40,073 nt of DNA from Lachnospiraceae bacterium (GCA_024697065.1 JAILGE010000017.1:1-40073), one strand, 5' to 3'. Positions 14,858 to 24,678 are shown, numbered from the stretch's first letter. The notes: generated by a model from the letters alone, not told the origin. Made by a program: numbers and translations.

Positions 14858-16225
14858 GTGGGAAGTTCAATGTTAGAACTCGTCTCTGAGGCAGAAAAAG
14901 AAGGGGCGGCAAGAATCGTAGTAGCCGGTGTCGGCGGTGCAGGAAACAATGCTGTTAACCGAATGATAGATGACGGCGTACGCGGGGTTGAGTTTATCGC
15001 TATCAACACTGATAAGCAGGCTCTTGATCTCTGCAAGGCGGAAACCCGTATTCAGATAGGAGAAAAAACTACAAGAGGACTCGGCGCCGGAGCTAAGCCT
15101 GAAGTTGGACAGCAGGCAGCAGAGGAGAGCCGTGACGACATCGCCGAGGCGATCAAGGATGCGGACATGGTATTCGTAACAGCCGGAATGGGTGGCGGTA
15201 CCGGAACCGGTGCGGCATCGGTCGTTGCAAATATTGCAAAGGAGCAGGGCTCACTTACGGTTGCTGTTGTGACCAAGCCTTTCTCTTTCGAGCAGAAGAA
15301 GCGTATGGCAAATGCCATGTGGGGTATCGAACAGCTTAAGCCCAATGTTGATACGATGATCGTTATCCCCAACGATAAGCTCTTCGGTATCATCGATAAG
15401 AATACAAGCATCACAGATGCTTTCCATAAAGCAGATGAGGTACTTCAGCAGTCAGTCAGCGGTATCACCGATCTGATCAATATCCCGGCTGTTATCAACC
15501 TGGATTTCGCAGATGTTACCACTGTAATGAAGGAAAAAGGTATGGCTCATATCGGTATCGGTATCGCTACCGGTGAGGATAAGGCAAGAAAGGCTGTCGA
15601 GGCAGCTGTTAAGAGTCCTCTTCTTGAGACTACCATCGATCATGCTACCGATATCATACTTGCCATCCGCGGAGATGTTGTACCTCTCATGGATGCCAAG
15701 AATGCTGCTGATTATATTGAGGAGATCACCGGTGACAGTGTTAATGTCATTTTCGGTGCTATGGAAGAGGAAAAGAACGAGGCACTCAAGGATACATGTC
15801 AGATCACCCTTATCGCTACAGGTATCGATGATCCCAGCATCCACGGCAGCGTAATGACAAGCCCTGCGGCTTACAGACCTGCCGGCGCAGGCGCTTATCG
15901 TCCCGGGGCTATCCGCCCTGCAGTTGGAGTAGGACAGGCACCTGTAGTACGTCCCGGTGTAAGACCCGCAGCTCCCGCAGCACCTGTACAGGAAGCTGCT
16001 GAGCCCGCATACAATAAAGATGTTGTTAGCGGAGCATTTGCGAAGCCTGCAGCACAGACAGCTGCGCCTATGGGAACTACAAATATCCCCAGGGTGACAG
16101 GAACAAGGCCCGCCGGCGGATTGCTTAATCCTACCCAGCCCAAGCCTCGCAGAAAGTCAGGGGATATCCCCAACATGCCCAGCTTCTTAAAGCCCGGCTC
16201 AAGAAGAAATAACGACGAAGACTGA
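14858..16225 (+). CDS. ftsZ: Cell division protein FtsZ
   Basis: FtsZ is the tubulin-like GTPase that forms the Z ring. The 455-residue protein has GGAGNN near 26-31, the GTP-binding loop GGGTGTG at 112-118 and the NLDFADV segment of the T7 loop. A C-terminal linker rich in Pro, Ala and RP pairs (about 340-430) follows. The terminal peptide around [11 protein letters not shown] (437-447) is the docking site for partners such as FtsA or SepF. It is longer than average because of the linker. The GTG start is supported by AGGAGGA eight bases upstream. A terminator follows within 25 bases of the stop, ending the cluster. Confidence 0.98.
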   Translation: MGSSMLELVSEAEKEGAARIVVAGVGGAGNNAVNRMIDDGVRGVEFIAINTDKQALDLCKAETRIQIGEKTTRGLGAGAKPEVGQQAAEESRDDIAEAIKDADMVFVTAGMGGGTGTGAASVVANIAKEQGSLTVAVVTKPFSFEQKKRMANAMWGIEQLKPNVDTMIVIPNDKLFGIIDKNTSITDAFHKADEVLQQSVSGITDLINIPAVINLDFADVTTVMKEKGMAHIGIGIATGEDKARKAVEAAVKSPLLETTIDHATDIILAIRGDVVPLMDAKNAADYIEEITGDSVNVIFGAMEEEKNEALKDTCQITLIATGIDDPSIHGSVMTSPAAYRPAGAGAYRPGAIRPAVGVGQAPVVRPGVRPAAPAAPVQEAAEPAYNKDVVSGAFAKPAAQTAAPMGTTNIPRVTGTRPAGGLLNPTQPKPRRKSGDIPNMPSFLKPGSRRNNDED

Positions 16226-16248
16226 TCAGAGCGCACCTGATGCGTTAC

Positions 16249-16277
16249 AAGGGGGTCCGGGAAACGGACTCCCTTTT
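16249..16277 (+). terminator. Intrinsic terminator after ftsZ
   Basis: AAGGGGGTCCG (16249-16259) pairs with CGGACTCCCTT (16265-16275) over 11 bp with one G:U, loop GGAAA, followed by a short T run. It lies only 13 bases before the prfC ribosome-binding site, leaving no room for a complete promoter between them. Confidence 0.88.
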
Positions 16278-16305
16278 GAGTTCTATTAATGGAGGAATTT
16301 TCAAA

Positions 16306-17907
16306 GTGTTATCAACGGCAGAAGAAATAAACAGAAGAAGGACTTTCGCCATCATATCCCACCCGGATGCAGGTAAGACAACTCTTACCGAGAAGTTCCT
16401 TCTCTACGGAGGAGCTATCAATCTTGCGGGCTCCGTAAAGGGTAAGGCGACTGCCAGACATGCTGTATCCGACTGGATGGAGATCGAAAAGGAGAGAGGT
16501 ATTTCCGTAACAAGTTCTGTCCTGCAGTTCGAATACGACGGGTATTGCATTAATATCCTTGATACTCCCGGACATCAGGATTTCTCGGAAGATACATATC
16601 GTACCCTCATGGCGGCGGATTCCGCAGTCATGGTCATAGATGCATCTAAGGGTGTTGAGCCTCAGACCAGAAAGCTTTTCAAAGTCTGCGGAATGAGGGG
16701 CATCCCCATTTTTACTTTCATTAACAAGCTGGACAGGGACGCTAAGGATACTCTTGATCTTTTGGATGATATCGAGAAAGAACTGGGTATCGAAACCGTT
16801 CCCATGAACTGGCCTATCGGTTCAGGTAAGGCATTTAAGGGAATCTACGAACGTGAAGAGCGTGATATAGTTACATATTCGGATACCGAAAAGGGCACAA
16901 AAGAAGGTGAAGAGCACAGGATCGCCTGGGACGATAATGAGGCTGCCGTGAAGGAAGCCATCGGAGATGAGTTCTACGAGAAGTTAAATGAAGATATTGA
17001 GCTTATGGATATGGCAGGGGCATCTTTCGATCTTGATATGGTGCGTGCAGGTAAGCTCACACCGGTATTCTTCGGATCCGCCCTTACCAATTTCGGTGTT
17101 GAGATATTCCTTAAGCATTTCCTTAAGATGACGACGACTCCGCTTCCCAGAAAGAGCATGGACAGTACTGTTGATCCGGTGGAGCGTGATTTTTCCGCAT
17201 TTGTGTTTAAGATCCAGGCGAATATGAATAAAGCCCACAGAGACAGGATCGCATTTATGCGTATATGCTCGGGCAAGTTCGAAGCGGACAGAGAAGTAAA
17301 ACATGTGCAGGGTGGCCGTACCATGAGACTTTTACAGCCCCAGCAGTTAATGGCTGATGAGAGAAAGATCCTTGATGAAGCTTATGCCGGAGACATCATC
17401 GGAGTGTTTGATCCCGGCGTGTTCTCCATAGGTGATACAATCTGCGCACCGAAGGAAGATGTCAGATACGAAGGTATACCGACCTTTGCGCCGGAGCATT
17501 TCGCAAGAGTACGACAGGTGGATACCATGAAACGTAAGCAGTTTGTAAAAGGTATCTCACAGATAGCGCAGGAAGGTGCGATACAGATCTTCCAGGAGCT
17601 TCAGTCGGGAATGGAAGAGATAATCGTGGGCGTTGTGGGTGTACTGCAATTTGAAGTGCTGAAATACAGACTTGAAAATGAGTACAACGTAGAGATCAGG
17701 ATGGACACACTGCCTTACGAATACATCCGATGGATCGAGAATAAGAATGAAGTTGATGTTCAGGCTCTGACAGGAACTTCGGATATGAAGAAGATCCAGG
17801 ATCTTAAGGGTAATCCGCTGCTTCTCTTTGTAAATGAATGGAGTGTGGGAATGACCCTCGAGAGAAATCCGGGACTTAAGCTTTCGGAGTTCGGCAAAGA
17901 CTGGTAA
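16306..17907 (+). CDS. prfC: Peptide chain release factor 3
   Basis: RF3 is a translational GTPase that releases RF1 or RF2 from the ribosome after termination. From GTG 16306 the protein has 533 residues, the family's usual length. It shows G1 SHPDAGKTT near 18-26, the switch-2 motif DTPGHQDF, and NKLDRDAKD as G4, then the elongation-factor-like domains 2 and 3. GGAGG at 16291-16295 supports this start. The in-frame ATG at 16240 would place the ftsZ terminator inside the coding region and adds residues that do not match the family. Expression probably depends on read-through from ftsZ or a promoter within ftsZ. Confidence 0.95.
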   Translation: MLSTAEEINRRRTFAIISHPDAGKTTLTEKFLLYGGAINLAGSVKGKATARHAVSDWMEIEKERGISVTSSVLQFEYDGYCINILDTPGHQDFSEDTYRTLMAADSAVMVIDASKGVEPQTRKLFKVCGMRGIPIFTFINKLDRDAKDTLDLLDDIEKELGIETVPMNWPIGSGKAFKGIYEREERDIVTYSDTEKGTKEGEEHRIAWDDNEAAVKEAIGDEFYEKLNEDIELMDMAGASFDLDMVRAGKLTPVFFGSALTNFGVEIFLKHFLKMTTTPLPRKSMDSTVDPVERDFSAFVFKIQANMNKAHRDRIAFMRICSGKFEADREVKHVQGGRTMRLLQPQQLMADERKILDEAYAGDIIGVFDPGVFSIGDTICAPKEDVRYEGIPTFAPEHFARVRQVDTMKRKQFVKGISQIAQEGAIQIFQELQSGMEEIIVGVVGVLQFEVLKYRLENEYNVEIRMDTLPYEYIRWIENKNEVDVQALTGTSDMKKIQDLKGNPLLLFVNEWSVGMTLERNPGLKLSEFGKDW

Positions 17908-17942
17908 GGAACAGAGCGCGGTAAGATAGCAGGGGGAGTTAT

Positions 17943-19301
17943 TTGGACCGGATGAGAAGGACTAAATCAAGAACAGGTTTTAAGAAGCTATTTGTTTCGG
18001 CTGCAGCCTTCGGGTTATGCCTTATTCTTCTGTGTGCCTGCGACGGTAAAGGGAAGAAGCCCGGCCCCGCGGGAAGTGCGGATATAAATGCCGGAGAGCT
18101 TCTGCAAAACGGCAGCGGCAATCTCGGACAGAGCGGAACGGTCACGCCTGTGGGAGAAATGATGGGCGATACCGGTTACAGGGCGCCGTCGGCAGAGGAA
18201 GAGACCGCAAAGAAAACAGACTCCACGGGACGCGCCGAGCTTGAGGATGAAAGACTGGCATTCGGCATCAGTCCGGATACCATAGCCCTCGTATGCGAGG
18301 AACAGGAGGGCAGATATTTTTACGATCATATGGATGCATCAGAGCATGCGCTCTATGCGGAACTCATAATGATCCTCAAAGGGCACGGCGAGAATGTGCT
18401 TGTCTCTGCTTCCAATCCGGAGCAGATCAACAGGGCTTTCTATTGCGTATTCCAGGATCATCCGGAGATCTTCTGGGTGAGCGGATACAGCTACAGAAAA
18501 TACACGAACGGCTCGGATACTTACTTTTCATTTACCGGAAAATATACTTATACGGAAAGTGAATGCGAATCCTTTAGAGCACAGATCGATGAGTATACTT
18601 CGAAGTGCCTTGGAGGACTTTCAAGGTTCTCCACTCAGTATGAGAAGGTAAAATATATTTATGAATATGTGATAACCCATACTGACTATGATCTTACGGC
18701 ACCGGATAATCAGAATATCCTTTCGGTTTTCATCAGGGGAAAGTCTGTTTGTCAGGGATATGCCAAGGCTGTACAGTACCTTCTGGAAAGAGCGGGTGTG
18801 CCGTGTACTCTGGTCGTTGGAACGGTCACGGGGAACGAAGGACATGCTTGGAATCTCGTAAATATCGATGGCGCATATTATTATCTTGATGCTACATGGG
18901 GAGATTCGGGCTATCAGAGATCTTCGGGGGAGAAAAGTGTCCCGGGACGGGAAGTAAGCTATGATTTCCTGAATGTCACGGATGAGGAGCTTTTCAAGAC
19001 CCATACTCCCGCTAACGTATTGCCGATGCCCCAGTGTACATCGATCAATGCGAACTATTACGTGAAGGAAGGGCTGTTCTTTGACAGTTATAACGAACAG
19101 TCATTATATGTTATCTTTCATCAGGCACAGATCGGCGGAAGACATTATGCCGCGGTGAAGTGTGCGGATCCCGAGACATATAAGCTTTTCTGCGACAGTC
19201 TCATCGGCAACCGCAGGATATTTGAGCTTTTGAACAAGGACACGGAATCCGTGGATTACATCACCAATGACAGCCAGTATATACTGTGCTTTATGTTCTG
19301 A
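17943..19301 (+). CDS. Transglutaminase-like lipoprotein
   Basis: This 452-residue protein begins with a basic region, a hydrophobic stretch (about 17-30) and a lipobox LCAC with the modifiable cysteine at 33. It is therefore predicted to be an outer-face membrane lipoprotein. A linker of about 90 residues precedes a transglutaminase-like cysteine-protease fold whose triad is visible: Cys270 in KSVCQGYA, His301 in EGHAWN and Asp316 in LDATWGD. Such proteins act as proteases, peptidases or amide-forming enzymes on the cell surface; the substrate here is unknown. The start is TTG with AGGGGGAG just upstream; ATG 17952 is the alternative. It follows prfC by 35 bases. Confidence 0.85.
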   Translation: MDRMRRTKSRTGFKKLFVSAAAFGLCLILLCACDGKGKKPGPAGSADINAGELLQNGSGNLGQSGTVTPVGEMMGDTGYRAPSAEEETAKKTDSTGRAELEDERLAFGISPDTIALVCEEQEGRYFYDHMDASEHALYAELIMILKGHGENVLVSASNPEQINRAFYCVFQDHPEIFWVSGYSYRKYTNGSDTYFSFTGKYTYTESECESFRAQIDEYTSKCLGGLSRFSTQYEKVKYIYEYVITHTDYDLTAPDNQNILSVFIRGKSVCQGYAKAVQYLLERAGVPCTLVVGTVTGNEGHAWNLVNIDGAYYYLDATWGDSGYQRSSGEKSVPGREVSYDFLNVTDEELFKTHTPANVLPMPQCTSINANYYVKEGLFFDSYNEQSLYVIFHQAQIGGRHYAAVKCADPETYKLFCDSLIGNRRIFELLNKDTESVDYITNDSQYILCFMF

Positions 19302-19309
19302 AGCAGTTA

Positions 19310-19318
19310 TGATATAAT
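19310..19318 (+). promoter_or_regulatory. Extended -10 promoter for the asp23-nusB operon
   Basis: TGATATAAT (19310-19318) is an extended -10 element, a TG, one base, then TATAAT, lying 45 bases before the asp23 start. A weak -35 such as TTTATG lies at 19290-19295 with a 17-base gap. It is well placed to drive the long housekeeping operon that follows. Confidence 0.6.
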
Positions 19319-19362
19319 ATCCAACATCTGGCAGAGGATAATGCGCAGGTCGGAGGTTTAAT

Positions 19363-19743
19363 ATGGATACAAACAGCATTAAATTGGGCGCGGATAAGAA
19401 CGGACTCGGAACCGTTGCTATCGCAGATGATGTGGTGGAGATGATAGCATCTCTTGCAGCATCCGAAGTAAAGGGTGTTACTGCGATGGTTGGAAATATC
19501 ACTAATGAATTAATGAGCAAAGTCGGCGTTAAGAACCTTACCAAGGGAACAAAGGTCGATGTGCTTGATAATATGGTCACACTTGATCTGAGCGTACGTC
19601 TTGAATACGGCTATAGTATTCCCGAGACCTGCAGAAAGGTTCAGGAGAAGGTTAAGAATGCCATCGAGACCATGACAGGTCTTCAGGTTGCCGATGTGAA
19701 CATCCGCATCGCATCCGTTAGTTTTCCGGAAAAGGCAAAATAA
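19363..19743 (+). CDS. Asp23/Gls24 family envelope stress protein
   Basis: This 126-residue protein belongs to the Asp23 (DUF322) family, also called YqhY when it lies beside nusB. It contains the hallmark core VVEMIASLAASEVKGVTAM (about 26-44), a central VTLDLSVRLEYGYSIPE segment and the ending VNIRIASVSFPEK. In Bacillus, YqhY is linked to fatty-acid synthesis control and Asp23 proteins to the envelope; the function here is inferred from family only. GGAGG sits six bases before ATG. It is the first gene of the nusB-xseAB-ispA-dxs operon, where this family is normally found. Confidence 0.9.
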   Translation: MDTNSIKLGADKNGLGTVAIADDVVEMIASLAASEVKGVTAMVGNITNELMSKVGVKNLTKGTKVDVLDNMVTLDLSVRLEYGYSIPETCRKVQEKVKNAIETMTGLQVADVNIRIASVSFPEKAK

Positions 19744-19745
19744 TA

Positions 19746-20219
19746 ATGATGAGCAGACACGCAATTCGTAAACAGCTGTTTATGCTTCTTTTCCGTGCTG
19801 ATTTTTTTGGCATGGATGAGATCCCCGAACAGGAAGAAAGATTTTTTACTCAAAAAGATATAGAGGACCGCGAGAAGGTTGTTGACCTTTGGGCGGAAGA
19901 TGAACCCGAAGAAGAATCGGAAGAGAGATTTTCCGAGGAAGATAAAAAAGAGATCTCCGATAAATTCCATTCCATAATGGAGATACTTCCGGAGATCGAC
20001 GGACAGCTCAATGAGAAGATGTCAGGATGGAGCACCGACCGTATAGGCAAGGTGGAGCTTACCATTTTACGTATCGCTCTCTATGAGATGAATGAAGAAA
20101 AGAAGGTTTCGTGCGCCGTTGCCATAAATGAAGCAGTTGAGCTTGCCAAGAAATACGGAACCGAGAAGTCTGCTGAATTTGTTAACGGAGTACTCGCTAA
20201 ATTTGCACACGAGGGGTAA
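19746..20219 (+). CDS. nusB: Transcription antitermination factor NusB
   Basis: NusB works with NusE (S10) at boxA sites to prevent early termination of rRNA transcripts. The all-helical protein has the usual N-terminus SRHAIRKQLFMLLFRADFF and C-terminal VAINEAVELAKKYGTEKSAEFVNGVLAKF. It is 157 residues, about 20 more than many relatives, because of an acidic segment (about 45-70, rich in Glu) in the middle. Starts at ATG 19746 and ATG 19749 are both possible, two or five bases after asp23; the ribosome site is weak, suggesting coupling to asp23. Confidence 0.94.
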   Translation: MMSRHAIRKQLFMLLFRADFFGMDEIPEQEERFFTQKDIEDREKVVDLWAEDEPEEESEERFSEEDKKEISDKFHSIMEILPEIDGQLNEKMSGWSTDRIGKVELTILRIALYEMNEEKKVSCAVAINEAVELAKKYGTEKSAEFVNGVLAKFAHEG

Positions 20220-20228
20220 TCTATCGCC

Positions 20229-21572
20229 GTGCAGAAGAACCGGTATACAGTAACACAGATCACATCCTATATCAGGAATATGTTCTCCCAGGACTACATG
20301 CTGAGCGCTGTTTCTGTCCGGGGAGAGATCAGCAATCTGAAATATCATACATCAGGACATATTTATTTCAGCCTCAAGGATGAGGGCGCTGTTATCTCAT
20401 GCGTCTGTTTCGCTTCCAACGCAAAACTCCTTAAGTTCCGGCTTGAGGAGGGCATGAAGATAGTTGCAACGGGAAGTGTGACAGTATATGAAAAATCCGG
20501 GGTTTACCAGCTCTATGTCAGGAAAGCCGAGCCCGAGGGCATAGGTGATCTTGCGGAGAAGTTCGAGAAATTAAAGAAGGAACTGGAAGAGCGCGGGCTC
20601 TTTGCTCCGGAATATAAGCAGGATATTCCGTTTCATGTAAAGAAACTGGGGGTAGTTACGGCTCCTACCGGAGCGGCAGTCAGAGATATCATAAATATTT
20701 CCAGACGAAGAAACCCTTATGTACAGATAATCCTTTATCCCGCCATTGTGCAGGGTGAGTATGCTGTCCCAAGCATAGTACGCGGTATCAAAGCTCTTGA
20801 AGCAGCAGGCGTGGACGTAATGATAGTCGGACGCGGAGGCGGATCCATAGAGGATCTGTGGGCCTTCAATGAAGAAGCTGTTGCCCAGGCCATATTTGAC
20901 TGCAGTATTCCGATCATATCTGCGGTGGGGCATGAGACGGATACAACGATAGCGGATTTTGTGGCGGATCTGCGGGCACCCACTCCGTCAGCGGCTGCTG
21001 AGCTTGCGGTATGTGAAATCAGCGATATCATCGACAGGATAAATGAGATAAAGAGACGTCTGGATTATTCAATGGGCAATGTCTGCAGACGGGACAGGGA
21101 TGCGCTGAGGCATTATGATGATCTCCTTACCAGATCCATGATGCATATGATCGGTGAGAAGAGACATATGCGGGATGAACTGACCCTGAGGCTTGATCAG
21201 GTCTCTCCTGAGAACAGATTGAAGAGCTCAAGGGAGCGGGCGGCATCCATAAGACAGTCTCTTGATCTGATGATGAACAGGCTCTTATCCGAAAAGAGGA
21301 ACCGGTTATCATCGGATGCAAGGATGCTCAAACCGTCCTTCGAAAGGATATTCAGGAATAAGGTCCACCGTTTCGAGCTTTGTTCCGGGAAGCTGAGAGC
21401 ATTATCTCCACAGTCCAGACTCGAAGGCGGATACGGCTTTATAAGTGATGACAATAATAAGGTCATCAAAAGCATTGAAGATACAGAAGTGGGAAAAAGC
21501 ATCAACGTCAGACTAAAGGACGGAACACTGGAAACGGTGGTACAGTCAGTTCAAAGCATAAACGCCAACTGA
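20229..21572 (+). CDS. xseA: Exodeoxyribonuclease VII large subunit
   Basis: XseA is the catalytic subunit of exonuclease VII, which degrades single-stranded DNA from both ends. The 447-residue protein has an N-terminal OB fold (residues 1-100; VRGEISNLKYHTSGHIYFSLKDEGA), then the catalytic core with TAPTGAAVRDI, the VMIVGRGGGSIEDLWAFNEE motif and VGHETDTTIADFVADLRAPTPSAAAE. A long helical region follows (about 265-390) that binds XseB, and a final beta segment. It starts with GTG ten bases after nusB and is followed by xseB 16 bases on. Confidence 0.96.
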   Translation: MQKNRYTVTQITSYIRNMFSQDYMLSAVSVRGEISNLKYHTSGHIYFSLKDEGAVISCVCFASNAKLLKFRLEEGMKIVATGSVTVYEKSGVYQLYVRKAEPEGIGDLAEKFEKLKKELEERGLFAPEYKQDIPFHVKKLGVVTAPTGAAVRDIINISRRRNPYVQIILYPAIVQGEYAVPSIVRGIKALEAAGVDVMIVGRGGGSIEDLWAFNEEAVAQAIFDCSIPIISAVGHETDTTIADFVADLRAPTPSAAAELAVCEISDIIDRINEIKRRLDYSMGNVCRRDRDALRHYDDLLTRSMMHMIGEKRHMRDELTLRLDQVSPENRLKSSRERAASIRQSLDLMMNRLLSEKRNRLSSDARMLKPSFERIFRNKVHRFELCSGKLRALSPQSRLEGGYGFISDDNNKVIKSIEDTEVGKSINVRLKDGTLETVVQSVQSINAN

Positions 21573-21588
21573 CAGACGGGAGGTTCAA

Positions 21589-21828
21589 GTGGGAAAAGCA
21601 GCAGAAAAGGAAAAGAAGCCGAGTCTTGAAGAGAATTTTGAAGCACTCGAAGAGACATTAAAGAAAATGGAAGATGCGGATCTTCCGCTGGAAGAAGCTT
21701 TTGCACTCTACGAAGATGGCATAAAGAGACTTAAGAGCTGCGGCGATGAGCTGGACATGGTAGAGAAGAAAGTAAAGGAACTTGCTGATGACGGTTCACT
21801 TTCCGATTTTGACGGAGAGGACGAATAG
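21589..21828 (+). CDS. xseB: Exodeoxyribonuclease VII small subunit
   Basis: XseB is the small, all-helical regulatory subunit that coats the helical arm of XseA. The 79-residue protein shows the family core SLEENFEALEETLKKMEDADLPLEEAFALYEDGIK and a charged helical tail. GTG is the start, with GGGAGG five bases upstream. Position between xseA and ispA is standard. Confidence 0.94.
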   Translation: MGKAAEKEKKPSLEENFEALEETLKKMEDADLPLEEAFALYEDGIKRLKSCGDELDMVEKKVKELADDGSLSDFDGEDE

Positions 21829-21843
21829 GAAGAGGTAAAGGGT

Positions 21844-22788
21844 ATGGAATTTACAGAGGAACTTAAGAAAAGAACTGCCAGGTGCAACAGGATGATCAAG
21901 AAGTATCTTCCGAAAGAGGAAGAACAGATCGAGACTGTTACCGGTGCAATGAATTATTGTGTAAATGCCGGCGGAAAGAGACTTCGTCCTGTCATCATGA
22001 AAGCAACATACGAGATGTGCGGAGGAAAGGGTGATCTTGTTGAACCCTTCTGTGCCGCTATCGAGATGATACATACGTATTCTCTGGTACATGACGATCT
22101 TCCCGAAATGGATGATGCCATGTTAAGAAGGGGAAGACCTACCGCACATGCAAAATACGGCGCGGGAATGGCTGTGCTCGCAGGTGATGGCCTGCTCAAT
22201 TTCGCATATGAGACAGCGCTTAAGAGCATGGATCTGGTTCGGGGCACGAAGAATGAAGATGAGAAATACGTAAGGATATTAAAGGCTGCAAGAGTCCTGG
22301 CCGACAAAGCGGGAATTTACGGAATGGTCGGAGGACAGGCTCTTGATGTGGAAGCAGAGAAGAAGAACATGGATCTTGATGAGGATCAGGTGCTCTTTGT
22401 ATATGCTAATAAAACTGCCGCTCTTTTACAGGCTTCCCTTATGTGCGGTGCTATCCTTGCAGGCGCACCGGATGAAGTGATCGCAGATCTCGAAACCGTG
22501 GGATACGATCTGGGTGTGGCTTTCCAGCTTCAGGATGATATCCTTGATGTGACCGGAACCGTTCAGGAGACGGGAAAGAGCATCGGTATCGATGAAAAGG
22601 ACGGAAAAAAGACATACCTGTCATATCATGGTATGGAGGCAACTTCCAAAGAGCAGATGAGACTTTCTGCGGAAGCGGTGGATCTGCTGGATAAGATCCC
22701 TGCAAATGTCAGTGACAACAAAGATGCAACTCTTTCCAAGGCATTCCTGGAAGGACTTATCAGAAGCCTGACAAAACGAAGAAGTTGA
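21844..22788 (+). CDS. ispA: Farnesyl/geranyl diphosphate synthase
   Basis: This short-chain isoprenyl diphosphate synthase condenses isopentenyl and allylic diphosphates, feeding lipid carrier and quinone-type synthesis. The 314-residue protein carries the first aspartate-rich motif DDLPEMDD at 84-91 and the second, DDILD, at 231-235, with GGKRLRP near 43-49. Two residues, Pro and Glu, sit between the paired aspartates, typical of type II bacterial FPP synthases. It is directly upstream of dxs, which makes the precursor pathway's first product. Confidence 0.95.
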   Translation: MEFTEELKKRTARCNRMIKKYLPKEEEQIETVTGAMNYCVNAGGKRLRPVIMKATYEMCGGKGDLVEPFCAAIEMIHTYSLVHDDLPEMDDAMLRRGRPTAHAKYGAGMAVLAGDGLLNFAYETALKSMDLVRGTKNEDEKYVRILKAARVLADKAGIYGMVGGQALDVEAEKKNMDLDEDQVLFVYANKTAALLQASLMCGAILAGAPDEVIADLETVGYDLGVAFQLQDDILDVTGTVQETGKSIGIDEKDGKKTYLSYHGMEATSKEQMRLSAEAVDLLDKIPANVSDNKDATLSKAFLEGLIRSLTKRRS

Positions 22789-22800
22789 GAGTGATTGAAT

Positions 22801-24678
22801 ATGGCACTTATTGATCAGATCAAGAAACCTAATGATATCAAGAATATTGATAAGTCGGATTATGATGCACTGGCCCAGGAGATAAGGGAATTTCTGATAC
22901 AGCATATCAGTGAGACCGGAGGACATCTGGCATCCAATCTGGGTGTGGTGGAGCTTACAATGGCACTCCATCTGTCTCTTAATCTGCCTGAAGATAAGAT
23001 CATCTGGGATGTTGGACATCAGTCATATACCCATAAGCTTCTTACGGGCAGGAGAGACGGCTTTGACAATTTAAGAAAATATGGCGGAATGAGCGGATTT
23101 CCCAAGCGAAAGGAAAGCGACTGCGACTGCTTTGATACGGGACATTCCTCCACATCCATTTCCGCAGGCCTTGGGTTTGTGGCAGCGAGAGAACTCTCCG
23201 GTCAGAACTACACTGTGGTATCTGTTATCGGTGACGGCTCAATGACAGGCGGAATGGCCTTCGAGGGACTTAATAATTCCACCAATACCAGGATGAAGAA
23301 GAACTTTATCATCATCCTTAATGATAACAATATGTCTATCGCCGAGAACGTGGGCGGTTTATCGTCTTATCTGAATCAGATCAGGACCAGCGAGAACTAT
23401 CTCGATCTCAAGAAGAATGTTTATTACAGACTCATGGATTCGGGAAAATTCGGAACAGTCCATGCCATTCAGCGCGCAAAGAGCTCATTCAAGAATCTCT
23501 TTGTGGGTAATATGCTTTTCGAGGATATGGGTATCACATATCTCGGACCGATCGACGGCCATGACGTAAACGGGCTTGTAAAGGTCCTTGATGATGCCAA
23601 GCATGTTGACGGAGCAGTCATCATTCATATCCTTACCAAGAAAGGTAAGGGATATGCACCTGCGGAAAGACATCCCGCGAGATTCCACGGTGCGGAACCG
23701 TTTGATATCTCTACCGGTATGCCCAAGAAGGTTAAGAGCAAGCCCAGTTACACAGATGTGTTCTCAACCGTTATGTGCAGGCTCGGAGGGGAGAGGAAGG
23801 ATGTTGTGGCGATCACCGCCGCAATGCCTGACGGTACGGGACTTAAGCGTTTCCACAATCTCTATCCCGACAGATTCTTTGATGTTGGTATTGCTGAGCA
23901 GCATGCGGTTACTTTTGCGGCAGGTATGGCAGCAGGCGGTATGCATCCTATAGTTGCGGTTTATTCTTCATTCCTGCAGCGCGCCTACGATCAGATGATA
24001 CATGACGTTTGCATCCAGAATATGCCGGTCACTTTTGCCATCGACAGAGCTGGACTTGTGGGTGCGGACGGTGAGACTCATCAGGGTATATTTGATCTGT
24101 CTTACCTTGCTACAATGCCCAATATGCATATCATGGCGCCCAAGAATAAATGGGAGTTGGCGGATATGTTAAGATATGCAGCCGATTTCGGAAGTCCACT
24201 TGCCCTCAGATACCCCAGGGGCGAAGCTTATGACGGACTTAAGGAATATCGTGCTCCGATAGAATTCGGCAAGTGTGAGACGATATATCGTGAAAGTGAG
24301 ATCTGTCTGATCGCCGTTGGTTCGATGGTAAAGACCGCAAATGAGGTTCATGAGAGACTGGTGAAGGAAGGCCATCATGCGACTCTTATAAATGCAAGAT
24401 TTGTAAAGCCCATAGATGAAGCCATGATAGATATCGCCAAAAAGGACCACAGGCTGATAGTCACACTGGAGGAAAATGTGATCTCCGGAGGCTTCGGAGA
24501 ACGTTTCAGAGAACTCTATGATGAGAAGACCCGGGAGAGTGAACGTGTGAAGATGATAAATATAGCTCTTCCGGATGCATATATCGAACATGGTAATGTT
24601 GATCTTTTGAAGAAGGAAGTGGGATTGGATATGGCTTCCGTATTTGCAAAGATCATCGAGGAACTCCCGGAGAATTAA
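22801..24678 (+). CDS. dxs: 1-deoxy-D-xylulose-5-phosphate synthase
   Basis: Dxs joins pyruvate and glyceraldehyde 3-phosphate to make DXP, the entry step of the MEP isoprenoid pathway and a precursor for thiamine and pyridoxal. The 625-residue protein has DVGHQSYTHKLLTGR, the thiamine diphosphate loop GDGSMTGGMAFEGLN through NDNNMSI (about 144-180), and DVGIAEQHAVTFAAGMA in the pyrimidine-binding half. The transketolase C-terminal domain follows. ATG 22801 is preferred to TTG 22795. The gene starts 12 bases after ispA, and tlyA follows after two bases. Confidence 0.97.
   Translation: MALIDQIKKPNDIKNIDKSDYDALAQEIREFLIQHISETGGHLASNLGVVELTMALHLSLNLPEDKIIWDVGHQSYTHKLLTGRRDGFDNLRKYGGMSGFPKRKESDCDCFDTGHSSTSISAGLGFVAARELSGQNYTVVSVIGDGSMTGGMAFEGLNNSTNTRMKKNFIIILNDNNMSIAENVGGLSSYLNQIRTSENYLDLKKNVYYRLMDSGKFGTVHAIQRAKSSFKNLFVGNMLFEDMGITYLGPIDGHDVNGLVKVLDDAKHVDGAVIIHILTKKGKGYAPAERHPARFHGAEPFDISTGMPKKVKSKPSYTDVFSTVMCRLGGERKDVVAITAAMPDGTGLKRFHNLYPDRFFDVGIAEQHAVTFAAGMAAGGMHPIVAVYSSFLQRAYDQMIHDVCIQNMPVTFAIDRAGLVGADGETHQGIFDLSYLATMPNMHIMAPKNKWELADMLRYAADFGSPLALRYPRGEAYDGLKEYRAPIEFGKCETIYRESEICLIAVGSMVKTANEVHERLVKEGHHATLINARFVKPIDEAMIDIAKKDHRLIVTLEENVISGGFGERFRELYDEKTRESERVKMINIALPDAYIEHGNVDLLKKEVGLDMASVFAKIIEELPEN

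Noticed and set aside
16240-16305. Longer prfC start at ATG 16240
   Set aside because: It would translate through the ftsZ terminator and adds residues absent from the RF3 family; GTG 16306 has a proper ribosome site.
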